Assembly: GCA_040880365.1 (NCBI GenBank)
Contig: JBBDIO010000181.1
Coordinates: 1 to 21,174 of the forward strand
Direction: 5' to 3'
Length of the DNA: 21,174 nucleotides
Source: JBBDIO01 sp040880365
GTDB lineage: Bacteria; Chloroflexota; Anaerolineae; Caldilineales; Caldilineaceae
Shown: positions 13,997 through 21,032 of the stretch, in pieces
How the letters are laid out: every line of letters begins with the position of its first letter
Position numbering within the stretch: the stretch's first letter is position 1
The notes under the pieces: generated by a model
Seen by the model: the letters and a program-made list of their open reading frames with translations, nothing else
Databases searched by the model: none
Told to the model about the DNA's origin: nothing
Position numbers and translations under genes: made by a program

Positions 13997-15424
13997 ATGC
14001 CCCAACTACCCGCGGCCGACGCGGCCCAGCGCCCAGGCCGCGCGCATCCACCCTTGCAGATTGCGATCATCGGCGGCGGCATAGCCGGGCTGACCGCCGC
14101 CTACGATCTGGCGCGACAAAGCCCGGTGGCAGTAGGCGCGCAGCGTGTGCCGCTGGCCGTCACCGTCTATGAGAGCAGCGACCGGCTAGGCGGCCTGGCG
14201 GCAGGCTTTCGCGGCCGTCCCGAATGGGAATGGCCCCTGGAACATTTCTATCATCACCTCTTTACCAACGACGACGCCATCATTGGCCTGACCCACGAAT
14301 TGGGGTTGGGGTCGGCGCTGGAGATACACAAACCCACCACCGCGCTCTTTGCCGAGGGGCATAACTATCCGCTAGACACGCCCCTGCGCGTGCTGCAATT
14401 TCCCCGCATCCCCATTTGGGATCGCCTGCGCATGGGGCTGGTGCTGGCCTATCTGCGCTATCATCCTGCGCGACCGTGGCGCACCTTCGACCGCATCCAG
14501 GCCGATTCCTGGCTGGAACGCTGGATGGGTCGCCGCGCCTATCAGGCCGTGTGGCAGCCCATGCTCCAGGGAAAATTTGGCCCCCACTTCCAGGAAGTCA
14601 ATCTGGCCTGGTTTTGGGCGCGCATCTACAAACGCACACCCCAGCTGGCCTACTATCGGGGCGGCTTCCAGGCGTTGGTCGATGGGTTGGCCGCGGCCTG
14701 CCGCGCTGCGGGGGTGCAGATCCACACCAATGCGCCGGTGCGGGCGGTGACGCGTGCCGCCGATAATACATTTGAAGTCACACTGGCAGCCGACGCAGCC
14801 GCGACACCAGACGCCGCCGATCCCGCGCCCCAGCCCTATGCGCGCGTCTTGAGCACCGTCAGTCCTGGTCTCATGCAGCGCATCGCGCCCGATTTGCCCG
14901 CGACCTATACGGCGCAATTGGCGGCACTGCGCAGCACCGGCGCGATTGTGCTCACCATCGCGCTGGATCGCCAGCTGATGACCGATGGCGTCTATTGGGC
15001 CAATATTCCCTCGACTGCCGGCCTGCCTTTTCTGGCCCTGGTCGAGCACACCAACATGATCGACCCCCGCCACTATGGCGGCGATCATCTGCTCTACATC
15101 GGCCACTATCTGCCGCCCGACCACCCCTATTTCGACATGAGCACGGCAGAGTTACTCGCCGAATTTTCGCCCCATCTGCGCCATTTCAACGCCGCCTTCG
15201 ACCCCGCCTGGATCACCGGCGCGTGGTCACATTCGGCCCGCTATGCCCAACCCGTGCCGCCCGTGGGCTATGCCGATATGATCCCCGCGGTGCGCACCCC
15301 GTGGGCGGGTCTCTATTTCGCCTCGATGAGCCAGGTCTATCCGTGGGATCGGGGCACAAACTATGCAGTGGAGATGGGGCGCGACGTGGCCGGTATGATG
15401 CTGGCCGATCTGGCCCAGGGGTGA
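13997..15424 (+). CDS. NAD(P)/FAD-dependent oxidoreductase, amine-oxidase/protoporphyrinogen-oxidase type
   Basis: A 475-residue flavoprotein. The dinucleotide-binding motif IIGGGIAGLTAAYDL is at about residues 24-38, followed by the acidic end of strand 2 (VYESSDRLGGLA), the second FAD contact of the amine-oxidase superfamily. The C-terminus has GLYFASMSQVYPWDRGTNYAVEMG, the usual FAD-binding final block. Related proteins desaturate carotenoids, oxidise amines or porphyrinogens, or act on polysaccharide precursors (UDP-galactopyranose-mutase-like); the substrate cannot be told. ATG 13997 leaves a 20-residue disordered lead. It probably shares a transcript with the small CxxC gene ten bases upstream. 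Confidence 0.85.
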   Translation: MPQLPAADAAQRPGRAHPPLQIAIIGGGIAGLTAAYDLARQSPVAVGAQRVPLAVTVYESSDRLGGLAAGFRGRPEWEWPLEHFYHHLFTNDDAIIGLTHELGLGSALEIHKPTTALFAEGHNYPLDTPLRVLQFPRIPIWDRLRMGLVLAYLRYHPARPWRTFDRIQADSWLERWMGRRAYQAVWQPMLQGKFGPHFQEVNLAWFWARIYKRTPQLAYYRGGFQALVDGLAAACRAAGVQIHTNAPVRAVTRAADNTFEVTLAADAAATPDAADPAPQPYARVLSTVSPGLMQRIAPDLPATYTAQLAALRSTGAIVLTIALDRQLMTDGVYWANIPSTAGLPFLALVEHTNMIDPRHYGGDHLLYIGHYLPPDHPYFDMSTAELLAEFSPHLRHFNAAFDPAWITGAWSHSARYAQPVPPVGYADMIPAVRTPWAGLYFASMSQVYPWDRGTNYAVEMGRDVAGMMLADLAQG

Positions 15425-15529
15425 CACAGCTTTTCATGACCAATTGCCATTTAGCATACACGCCCGTACAGGAACCTATAGTACGCTTTAGTCACAATCA
15501 ATTAGCGCATGGCGCGTAAGGAATAGAGC

Positions 15530-16588
15530 ATGTTTGGCAAAAAAGAAAACGGCATCACAGAGGAAAGCATCCGCCAGGCCCTGAGCACCGTCCAGGAACC
15601 GGAACTGCACAACGATCTGGTGAGCCTGAATATGATCAAGGATATTACCATCGCGGGCAAGGATGTGGGCTTCACCATTGTACTCACCACGCCCGCCTGC
15701 CCCTTGCGCAGCGTGATGGAACAAGAAAGCACCGAAGCCGTGAAAAAACTGGTGCCCGGTGTGGAAAATGTGGCCGTGCGCTTCGATGCCCAGGTGCGCA
15801 CCGATCATCGCATCATCGGCAAGCTCAATATTCCGGTCAAGAATATTCTGGCGGTTGCCAGCGGCAAGGGCGGTGTGGGCAAGAGTACCGTGAGCACCAA
15901 CCTGGCGGTGAGTCTGGCGCTGGATGGCGCCAAAGTGGGCGTGCTGGATGCCGATATCTATGGCCCCAACATCCCCATGATGTTTGGATTGGCCGGCAAA
16001 CCGCGCATCGACAACAACAAAATGGTGCCTTTCGAAGCCTATGGCGTGGAAGTCATCAGCATGGGCTTTCTCATGCCCGAAGGCGAAGCCGTCGTCTGGC
16101 GCGGTCCCATGTTGCACAAGGCCATCCAGCAGCTCTTCACCGATGTGCGCTGGGGCGATCTGGACTATCTGATTGTGGATCTGCCCCCCGGCACCGGCGA
16201 CGCGCAGTTGAGCCTTGCCCAGAGTGTGCCCCTCACCGGCGGCGTTATTGTCACCGGCCCCCAGGCTGTGGCAATCAGCGATGCCCGCCGCGGCGCAACC
16301 GCGTTCAAGCGGCTGGAAGTGCCGATCATCGGCCTGATCGAAAACATGAGCGGTGAAATCTTCGGTTCCGGGGGCGGCGTAGATGCAGCCCAGCTCATGG
16401 AGATCGAATATCTGGGCGCGGTGGAGCTGGATCCTGAAATTCGCAAGGGGGGCGACAGCGGACACCCTATTGTGGTGCAAGCGCCCGAAAGCCCCGCGGC
16501 GCTGCAATTCCGCGCCCTGGCGCGCAAGATTGCAGCGCGCGTCAGTGTGATGATGCTCATGCCCGACCCCGAATTGAAGATCATTTAG
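15530..16588 (+). CDS. Mrp/NBP35 family P-loop ATPase (Fe-S cluster carrier) lacking the C-terminal CxxC
   Basis: A 352-residue protein that transfers Fe-S clusters to apo-proteins. Residues 8-90 are a MIP18/DUF59-type domain with the conserved TPACPL (Cys57). The ATPase domain begins with the deviant Walker A SGKGGVGKST at 111-120, then DADIYGPNIP, VDLPPGTGD and the C-terminal GDSGHPI. In most family members the segment after ENMS holds a CPHC-like pair that binds the bridging cluster; here ENMSGEIFG (residues 271-279) joins directly, about ten residues shorter and with no cysteine. Cluster binding must therefore differ or rely on a partner. ATG 15530 follows AAGGAA. It stands alone upstream of the sulfur operon promoter. 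Confidence 0.9.
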   Translation: MFGKKENGITEESIRQALSTVQEPELHNDLVSLNMIKDITIAGKDVGFTIVLTTPACPLRSVMEQESTEAVKKLVPGVENVAVRFDAQVRTDHRIIGKLNIPVKNILAVASGKGGVGKSTVSTNLAVSLALDGAKVGVLDADIYGPNIPMMFGLAGKPRIDNNKMVPFEAYGVEVISMGFLMPEGEAVVWRGPMLHKAIQQLFTDVRWGDLDYLIVDLPPGTGDAQLSLAQSVPLTGGVIVTGPQAVAISDARRGATAFKRLEVPIIGLIENMSGEIFGSGGGVDAAQLMEIEYLGAVELDPEIRKGGDSGHPIVVQAPESPAALQFRALARKIAARVSVMMLMPDPELKII

Positions 16589-16628
16589 GGCACGCGCAAA
16601 TCCTACTCTTATTTTTATAGTGCCCAAA

Positions 16629-16657
16629 TTGACAAGCCTGTAGGGCCTGAGTATAAT
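16629..16657 (+). promoter_or_regulatory. Consensus sigma70-type promoter of the sulfur operon leader
   Basis: TTGACA (16629-16634) and TATAAT (16652-16657) are exact consensus boxes with the ideal 17-base spacer. Transcription would begin near 16664, about 505 bases before the cysO-like gene. It is the best promoter in the window and implies a highly transcribed RNA. Confidence 0.85.
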
Positions 16658-16705
16658 CAATTCTAGTTGAACAGTTATACAGATTGTCACACTGGACCAG
16701 TATCC

Positions 16706-16760
16706 AGACTTGCGTATTTAGACTGACATATTTAGACTTGCGTATTCAGACAGTCTATTC
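16706..16760. repeat. Tandem repeat of 27-28 bp at the start of the leader RNA
   Basis: AGACTTGCGTATT starts two units, at 16706-16733 and 16734-16760, and shorter AGACT words continue to about 16780. The repeat is A/T-rich and lies between the promoter and the folded part of the RNA. It may be a site for a regulator or simply the result of slippage. Confidence 0.6.
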
Positions 16761-17033
16761 AGAAAGACTAGCCAGACTATAGTTTATGCAAATTAACTCG
16801 ATTGCTGCATCGTTCCCAATCTGTTGCTTGTGTCTCTAGCGGGTGCCGCCGGCATGGTGCCGGTAGCCCCGCGTGTTTGTATAGACCAAGCGATGGACGG
16901 CGCAAATCGAGTTTGGCAATGCCATCCGTAAGCTGAGTAGACCACGCCCTGCGCGTTGGTTCTACGCCGTAGTGACCCCCATGCTCACAAAGCAGGTCAC
17001 TACACACGCCACGGATTTCACAAAGTCATACCC

Positions 17034-17071
17034 GCCGGGACCATCCGCTTGGATGGTCCCGGCTTTTTTTT
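17034..17071 (+). terminator. Perfect intrinsic terminator in the operon leader
   Basis: GCCGGGACCATCC (17034-17046), loop GCTT, and the exact complement GGATGGTCCCGGC (17051-17063) are followed by eight Ts. It stands 98 bases before the cysO-like start, the position expected of an attenuator terminator or of the end of a separate RNA gene. Confidence 0.93.
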
Positions 17072-17169
17072 ATTGGTTCTCACACCTGTTTTGAACCAAC
17101 CGTTTGAACCAATCGCAAAATTCTGCACCAAACCTGAATTTACGCACTATGATCAAGGAGATTGATTGC

Positions 17170-17451
17170 ATGGCTACAGTATATATTCCGGCACCGCTGC
17201 GCCGCCTGACGGGTGGACAGTCGAAAGTTTCGGCGACAAGCGCCAATATCGCCGGCCTGATCCAGGCCGTGGATGGCGAATATCCCGGCGTGGCCGAAAA
17301 AGTGTTGGACGATCAGGGCAACGTGAAACGCTTCATCAACATCTTCGTCAATGATGATGAAATTCGCACGCTGCAAGGGTTGGACACGCCCGTATCCGAC
17401 CAGGACCGGGTCTCCATCGTGCCCGCGATGGCCGGCGGTGGACACCGGTAG
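17170..17451 (+). CDS. CysO-like sulfur carrier protein (MoaD/ThiS family)
   Basis: A 93-residue ubiquitin-fold protein. It follows the mycobacterial CysO pattern through its length (VYIPAPLRRLTGGQ at the start, RFINIFVNDDEIR in the middle, SIVPAMAGG at the end), more closely than MoaD or ThiS. The C-terminal glycine is adenylated by an E1-like enzyme and turned into a thiocarboxylate that gives sulfur to a cysteine synthase. Here the expected Gly-Gly is followed by three further residues, G-H-R, so an exposed diglycine would need trimming or a different use. ATG 17170 is chosen over ATG 17104 because AAGGAG (17155-17160) sits nine bases ahead and the family begins here. It is followed by the E1 and cysteine synthase genes. 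Confidence 0.88.
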   Translation: MATVYIPAPLRRLTGGQSKVSATSANIAGLIQAVDGEYPGVAEKVLDDQGNVKRFINIFVNDDEIRTLQGLDTPVSDQDRVSIVPAMAGGGHR

Positions 17452-17585
17452 TCAACCGGCAACTGCTCTGGTGCAGTTCCTTGAGGGTGGGCGGCAGGCA
17501 GTTTACAGCGAGATTCGTTCCGCAATAGATATTTAGCACGACTTATTCACAGAGACTTGTTCAGAGAACCTGAGGAGAAATGACA

Positions 17586-18836
17586 ATGGCTCAATTAAAC
17601 CGAGACCAACTTGTCCAACTCGCCAAAAGCGAGATTGAAGAAATGAGCGTCCACGATCTGCATGATCGCCTGGACCAGCACGAAAACCTGACACTGGTAG
17701 ACATCCGCGAACGCGATGAATTTGTGCAGGGACATCTGCCCAGCGCAACCTTCATCCCCCGCGGTTTTCTGGAACTACAGATCGAACAGCACCAGCCCGA
17801 CCGCGATGCGCCGGTTGTCGTCTATTGCGCCGGTGGCGTGCGCTCGGCCCTGGCAGTGCGCAATCTCAAAGAAATGGGCTATTCCAACGTAATCTCGCTC
17901 ATCGGCGGGTTCAACGGCTGGAAGAACGCGGGCTTCGATTTCAAGATTCCCACCGTGCTCACCGAAGACCAGCGCATCCGCTACAGCCGCCACACCATGC
18001 TCAACGAGCTGGGCGAGGCAGGCCAGATCAAGCTGCTGGAGAGCAAGGTTCTGCTCATCGGCGCGGGCGGCTTGGGCAGCCCTGCCGCCATCTATCTGGC
18101 CGCGGCGGGCGTGGGCACTATCGGCATCGTCGATTTCGACACGGTAGATACCTCTAACCTGCAACGGCAGATTCTGCACGGGCAGAAGGACGTGGGCCGC
18201 CCCAAGACCGAATCGGCAGCCGACCGCCTGCGCGACATCAATCCCGATGTGAAGGTCATCGGTCACAACGAGCCGATTTCCAGCCACAACGCGATGGATA
18301 TGATCAAGAACTATGATGTGGTGCTCAACGGGTCCGACAACTTCCCCACCCGCTATCTGGTCAACGATGCCTGCCAATTCCTGGGCAAGCCGCTGGTAGA
18401 TGCCAGCATCTTCATGTTCGAAGGTCAGGCGACGGTCTATCAACCCGCCGACGAAGCCAAGGGTATCGAAGGCGGGCCTTGCTATCGCTGCCTCTACCCG
18501 GACCCGCCCCCTCCCGGCGAAGTGCCCAGCTGCTCCGAAGCCGGTGTATTGGGCGTGCTGCCCGGCATCGTCGGCTCGGTCCAGGCCATCGAAGCCATCA
18601 AGCTGATTGCCGGCATCGGGGAACCGCTGGTGGGCAAGCTGCTCATGATCGACACGCTGGATATGAGCTTCCGCACGCTCAAGGTCAGTCGCGACGCGAA
18701 CTGCCCGGTCTGCGGTGAGCACCCCATCGTGACCGAACTGATTGACTACAACCAATTCTGCGGACTGCCTTCGAGCAACGGTGCTTCTGCCAATGGCGCA
18801 ACCAGCCCGGCAGAACGGGAATTGGTCGCAGCGTAG
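17586..18836 (+). CDS. Rhodanese-E1 fusion: sulfur-carrier activating enzyme (MoeB/ThiF family)
   Basis: A 416-residue two-domain enzyme. Residues 18-118 are a rhodanese domain with the active cysteine C81 in YCAGGVRSA. Residues 125-395 are a ThiF/MoeB adenylating domain: ATP motif GAGGLGS (159-165), DFDTVDTSNLQRQ, the zinc pairs C299/C302 (CYRC) and C373/C376 (CPVC), and C316 in PSCSEAGVLG, the position of the family's catalytic cysteine. It would adenylate the CysO-like carrier and place sulfur on it, the rhodanese supplying persulfide. In MOCS3/MoeZ the rhodanese is C-terminal, so this order is reversed. The Asn/Ala-rich tail is probably disordered. ATG 17586 is used because GAGGAG (17572-17577) is eight bases ahead; ATG 17580 is too close. 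A short AACTGC/GCAGTT hairpin lies in the 134-base gap upstream. Confidence 0.9.
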   Translation: MAQLNRDQLVQLAKSEIEEMSVHDLHDRLDQHENLTLVDIRERDEFVQGHLPSATFIPRGFLELQIEQHQPDRDAPVVVYCAGGVRSALAVRNLKEMGYSNVISLIGGFNGWKNAGFDFKIPTVLTEDQRIRYSRHTMLNELGEAGQIKLLESKVLLIGAGGLGSPAAIYLAAAGVGTIGIVDFDTVDTSNLQRQILHGQKDVGRPKTESAADRLRDINPDVKVIGHNEPISSHNAMDMIKNYDVVLNGSDNFPTRYLVNDACQFLGKPLVDASIFMFEGQATVYQPADEAKGIEGGPCYRCLYPDPPPPGEVPSCSEAGVLGVLPGIVGSVQAIEAIKLIAGIGEPLVGKLLMIDTLDMSFRTLKVSRDANCPVCGEHPIVTELIDYNQFCGLPSSNGASANGATSPAERELVAA

Positions 18837-18852
18837 ATCAACAGTAGATAAA

Positions 18853-18934
18853 CAGGTGACAGGGTGCCGGAGTGGCACGCGAAGAAGTGAAGCACCACCT
18901 CCGCCCCCTGTCATCTGGATACGTTCGATTTTTT
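18853..18934 (+). promoter_or_regulatory. Long hairpin between the E1 and cysteine synthase genes
   Basis: CAGGTGACAGGG (18853-18864) pairs with CCCTGTCATCTG (18906-18917), 12 bases with one G-U, and inside it CGGAGTGG (18868-18875) pairs with CCACCTCCG (18895-18903) with one bulge. Six Ts follow 11 bases later (18929-18934), too far for a standard terminator. It could be an attenuator, a processing site or a stabiliser controlling cysteine synthase levels. Confidence 0.5.
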
Positions 18935-18955
18935 GGGACCAGATGGGAGCCATTG

Positions 18956-19936
18956 ATGGCCTTGTCCGAAATGATCACAAAAGAAGCCTTGCACGCGGCG
19001 GCGGCCGTGCTCGTCAATGGGCGTCCGGCCCAGTCGGAAAGCATTCTGGATCGCATCGGCAATACACCGCTATTGGATCTGAGCACATTTGCCCACGCCT
19101 ATGGCGTTGCGCCGGGTGTGCGTGTGCTGGCAAAAGCCGAATGGTATAACCCCAGCGGCTCGGTGAAGGCGCGCGCGGCGTTGCGCATTGTGGAAGACGC
19201 GGAACGCGACGGTCTGCTGACTCCCGACAAAATTCTCATCGACAGCAGCTCCGGCAATACGGGCATTGCCTTCGCCCTGATTGGCGCAGTGAAGGGCTAT
19301 CGCGTGCAACTGGTCATGCCCGCCAATGTGAGCAGCGAACGCAAGGCATTGGCCCGGGCCTATGGCGCGGAACTCATCGAATCGGACCCCCTGGAAGGTT
19401 CCGACGGCGCGATTACCCAGGTGCGCGAATTGGTGAGCAAATCGCCCGCCACCTACTACTACGCCAACCAATACAACAATCCGTCGAACTGGCGCGCGCA
19501 TTACTGCACCACCGGGCCGGAAATCTGGCGGCAGACCCACGGCACCATCACCCATTTCATCGCGGGCATGGGCACCACAGGCACGTTCATGGGCGTCGGT
19601 CGCTATCTCCAGACGCGCAGCGAAACGGTACAATTGGTCTCGCTCCAGCCCGAAGACGAGCTTTCGGTGATCGAGGGGCTGAAATATCTGCCCACGGCCA
19701 TTCGCCCGGAAATCTACGAAGAAGAGCTGGCGCATACCAATCTGGGCGTGGACACCGAAAATACATGGGAAACGACCCGTGCCCTGGCGCGCAAAGCGGG
19801 GCTATTCGTAGGTCTCAGTTCGGGTGCAGCCGTGCGCGGGGCCATCGAGCTGGGCTTGACGCTGGATGAAGGTGTTCTGGTTACGATTCTGCCCGATGAC
19901 GGCAGCAAATATGTGAGCCTGGGCGTCTTCGATTAG
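18956..19936 (+). CDS. PLP-dependent cysteine synthase, CysM-like
   Basis: A 326-residue fold-type II PLP enzyme that makes cysteine from an activated serine and a sulfur donor. It has IGNTPL at the start, the Schiff-base lysine K71 in NPSGSVKARAA, SSSGNTG (97-103) for the PLP/substrate loop, the phosphate-binding GMGTTGT, and a C-terminal LSSGAA serine contact. With a CysO-like carrier and its E1 just upstream, it is more probably a thiocarboxylate-using (CysM-type, O-phosphoserine or O-acetylserine) enzyme than a sulfide-using CysK. ATG 18956 is favoured by GGGAG (18945-18949); the upstream GTG 18872 lies in the hairpin and would add 28 residues unlike the family. Confidence 0.92.
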   Translation: MALSEMITKEALHAAAAVLVNGRPAQSESILDRIGNTPLLDLSTFAHAYGVAPGVRVLAKAEWYNPSGSVKARAALRIVEDAERDGLLTPDKILIDSSSGNTGIAFALIGAVKGYRVQLVMPANVSSERKALARAYGAELIESDPLEGSDGAITQVRELVSKSPATYYYANQYNNPSNWRAHYCTTGPEIWRQTHGTITHFIAGMGTTGTFMGVGRYLQTRSETVQLVSLQPEDELSVIEGLKYLPTAIRPEIYEEELAHTNLGVDTENTWETTRALARKAGLFVGLSSGAAVRGAIELGLTLDEGVLVTILPDDGSKYVSLGVFD

Positions 19937-20021
19937 CCATTCGCATTTTTCGCATATCGTAAAACTGGTTTAGCGGATTCTCTTTTCTATTTCTCTCATC
20001 TATACGAGGCTCGGTCTACTC

Positions 20022-20471
20022 ATGGCAGCTCGCGTCGATTACAGCGCCCTGCGCACCAACCAGGCGCTCATTGTGCTTTTTCTGATTCTAAGTTTTCTGC
20101 TGGATCAACGGTGGCTGGTGGGCTTTGTGGCCGCGGTCATGCTGGTGGGCACAATCTGGCCCCAATATAGCCTGTTCAAGCTGCTCTATAGCAGTGTGCT
20201 GCGCCCGGCAGGGCTGATCAAGGCCGATGTGCACCACGAAGAACCCCAGCCCCATCTGTTTGCCCAGGCCCTGGGCGCGATCTTCTTGCTGGGGGCCGTG
20301 GCCGCCTTTCTGCTGAGCGCGCCGCTGGTGGCCTGGAGCCTGAGCTTCGCGGTGGCGGGGCTGGCATTTGTCAACCTCTTTTTCGACTTTTGCCTGGGCT
20401 GTTTCATCTTCTTTCAATTGGGTCGCGTGGGTCTGCGCCCCGAACTGCCCCAGTGGCGCGGAAACGGCTAG
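20022..20471 (+). CDS. DUF4395 integral membrane protein
   Basis: A 149-residue protein with three to five membrane segments (roughly residues 15-27, 31-46, 82-99 and 103-131). It begins with the DUF4395 pattern (D---R-NQ--I) and carries its hallmark near the end, NLFFDFCLGCFIFF, with C124/C127 in or by the last membrane helix. The function is unknown. The cysteine pair beside a membrane-anchored thioredoxin gene (53 bases downstream) suggests that the two exchange electrons or sulfur across or within the membrane. ATG 20022 has no strong ribosome binding site. It follows the cysteine synthase by 85 bases with no terminator seen, so it may belong to the same operon. Confidence 0.82.
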   Translation: MAARVDYSALRTNQALIVLFLILSFLLDQRWLVGFVAAVMLVGTIWPQYSLFKLLYSSVLRPAGLIKADVHHEEPQPHLFAQALGAIFLLGAVAAFLLSAPLVAWSLSFAVAGLAFVNLFFDFCLGCFIFFQLGRVGLRPELPQWRGNG

Positions 20472-20524
20472 GCCTGGTCCTCTCTGCATCATCATCCCTG
20501 GATAACTAGACAAGACACTCACCT

Positions 20525-20938
20525 ATGCTTCTGGAACGTATACTCATTCTGTTGGTCATTGCGGCCATTGGCACGGCGTTCTATGCCGTCTGGCGGCTGT
20601 GGCAAAGCCGCCGCCTGCAACAACTGGCGGCCACCGATGCGCCCCTTGCGCTACGTCAACTGCTGGGCGCGACGCAAGGCCCGGCCATCCTCTATTTCAC
20701 CGCCGCCGATTGCAGCCAGTGTCGCTATCGCCAGACACCGATTCTCACCAGCCTGCTGGAACACCTGCCCATCGCGCTCCACACCATCGACGCGCCTTCC
20801 CAGCCCGAACTGGTGCGCCACTACGGCATCCTGACCGTGCCTAGCACAGTCGTGCTCACGCCCGAACTGCGTCCAGTCGCAATCAACCACGGCCTGGCAA
20901 CCCGCCCCCAGCTCCAGGAACAGCTGGGCAACTGGTAG
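20525..20938 (+). CDS. Membrane-anchored thioredoxin-like protein
   Basis: A 137-residue protein. Residues 5-23 form an uncleaved signal anchor. The thioredoxin fold follows: LYFTAADCSQCRYRQ with the redox pair C63/C66 (CSQC), the second half IDAPSQPELVRHYGILTVPST with the cis-proline P106 in VPST, and a final helix. The CxxC sequence differs from the CGPC of thioredoxin, so the redox potential may differ. It would lie on the outer face of the membrane or face the cytoplasm depending on topology; the Arg-rich stretch after the anchor (WRLWQSRR) favours an inside C-terminus. It pairs with the DUF4395 gene upstream. Confidence 0.85.
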   Translation: MLLERILILLVIAAIGTAFYAVWRLWQSRRLQQLAATDAPLALRQLLGATQGPAILYFTAADCSQCRYRQTPILTSLLEHLPIALHTIDAPSQPELVRHYGILTVPSTVVLTPELRPVAINHGLATRPQLQEQLGNW

Positions 20939-20997
20939 CGCGCACGCCCAACACGGCCAACAACACAGCCTCCCCTCTTGCCCGGATCGCCTCAGGT

Positions 20998-21026
20998 TTG
21001 TCTCTGTCTGCGAATCTTCGTATAAT
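20998..21026 (+). promoter_or_regulatory. Sigma70-type promoter giving a leaderless mRNA
   Basis: TTGTCT (20998-21003) and TATAAT (21021-21026) are 17 bases apart. The expected start site, seven bases after the second box, is 21033, which is also the A of the ATG of the next gene. No ribosome binding site lies before that ATG, in keeping with a leaderless transcript. Confidence 0.65.
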
Positions 21027-21032
21027 TCACCC

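Larger units (their letters stand above)
16664..17071 (+). ncRNA. Structured leader or stand-alone RNA upstream of the CysO-type operon
   Basis: From the predicted start near 16664 to the terminator at 17071 the RNA would be about 400 nt. A long rod is formed by AACTCGATT (16795-16803) with AATCGAGTT (16905-16913), CATCG (16808) with CGATG (16891), CTTGTGTCT (16827) with AGACCAAG (16883, one bulge), GCGGG (16839) with CCCGC (16868) and a CCGGCA/TGCCGG tip (16849-16863). Then ATCCGT (16924-16929) pairs with ACGGAT (17011-17016) to enclose two hairpins: GTAGACCA/TGGTTCTAC (16937-16965) and GTAGTGACC/GGTCACTAC (16969-17003). A terminator follows. No known riboswitch, T-box, 6S, tmRNA or RNase P signature was found. 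Either it is a transcription attenuator for the sulfur operon or an independent RNA. CCATCC at 16923-16928 also occurs in the terminator 5' arm and could compete for the 3' arm. Confidence 0.6.

Noticed and set aside
16588..16625. GGGCAC...GTGCCC inverted repeat after the Mrp gene
   Set aside because: Six bases with a 26-base loop and no T-run after the stem; probably chance, and it partly overlaps the approach to the promoter.
16795..17071. T-box leader sensing tRNA-Cys
   Set aside because: The rod, junction and terminator order is suggestive, but the conserved T-box sequence (AGGGTGG-ACCGCG) and a clear specifier loop with a Cys codon were not found.
16664..17071. RNase P RNA or tmRNA of similar size
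   Set aside because: No GAGGAAAGTCC or ACAGAA core of RNase P and no tRNA-like CCA end with a T-arm for tmRNA.
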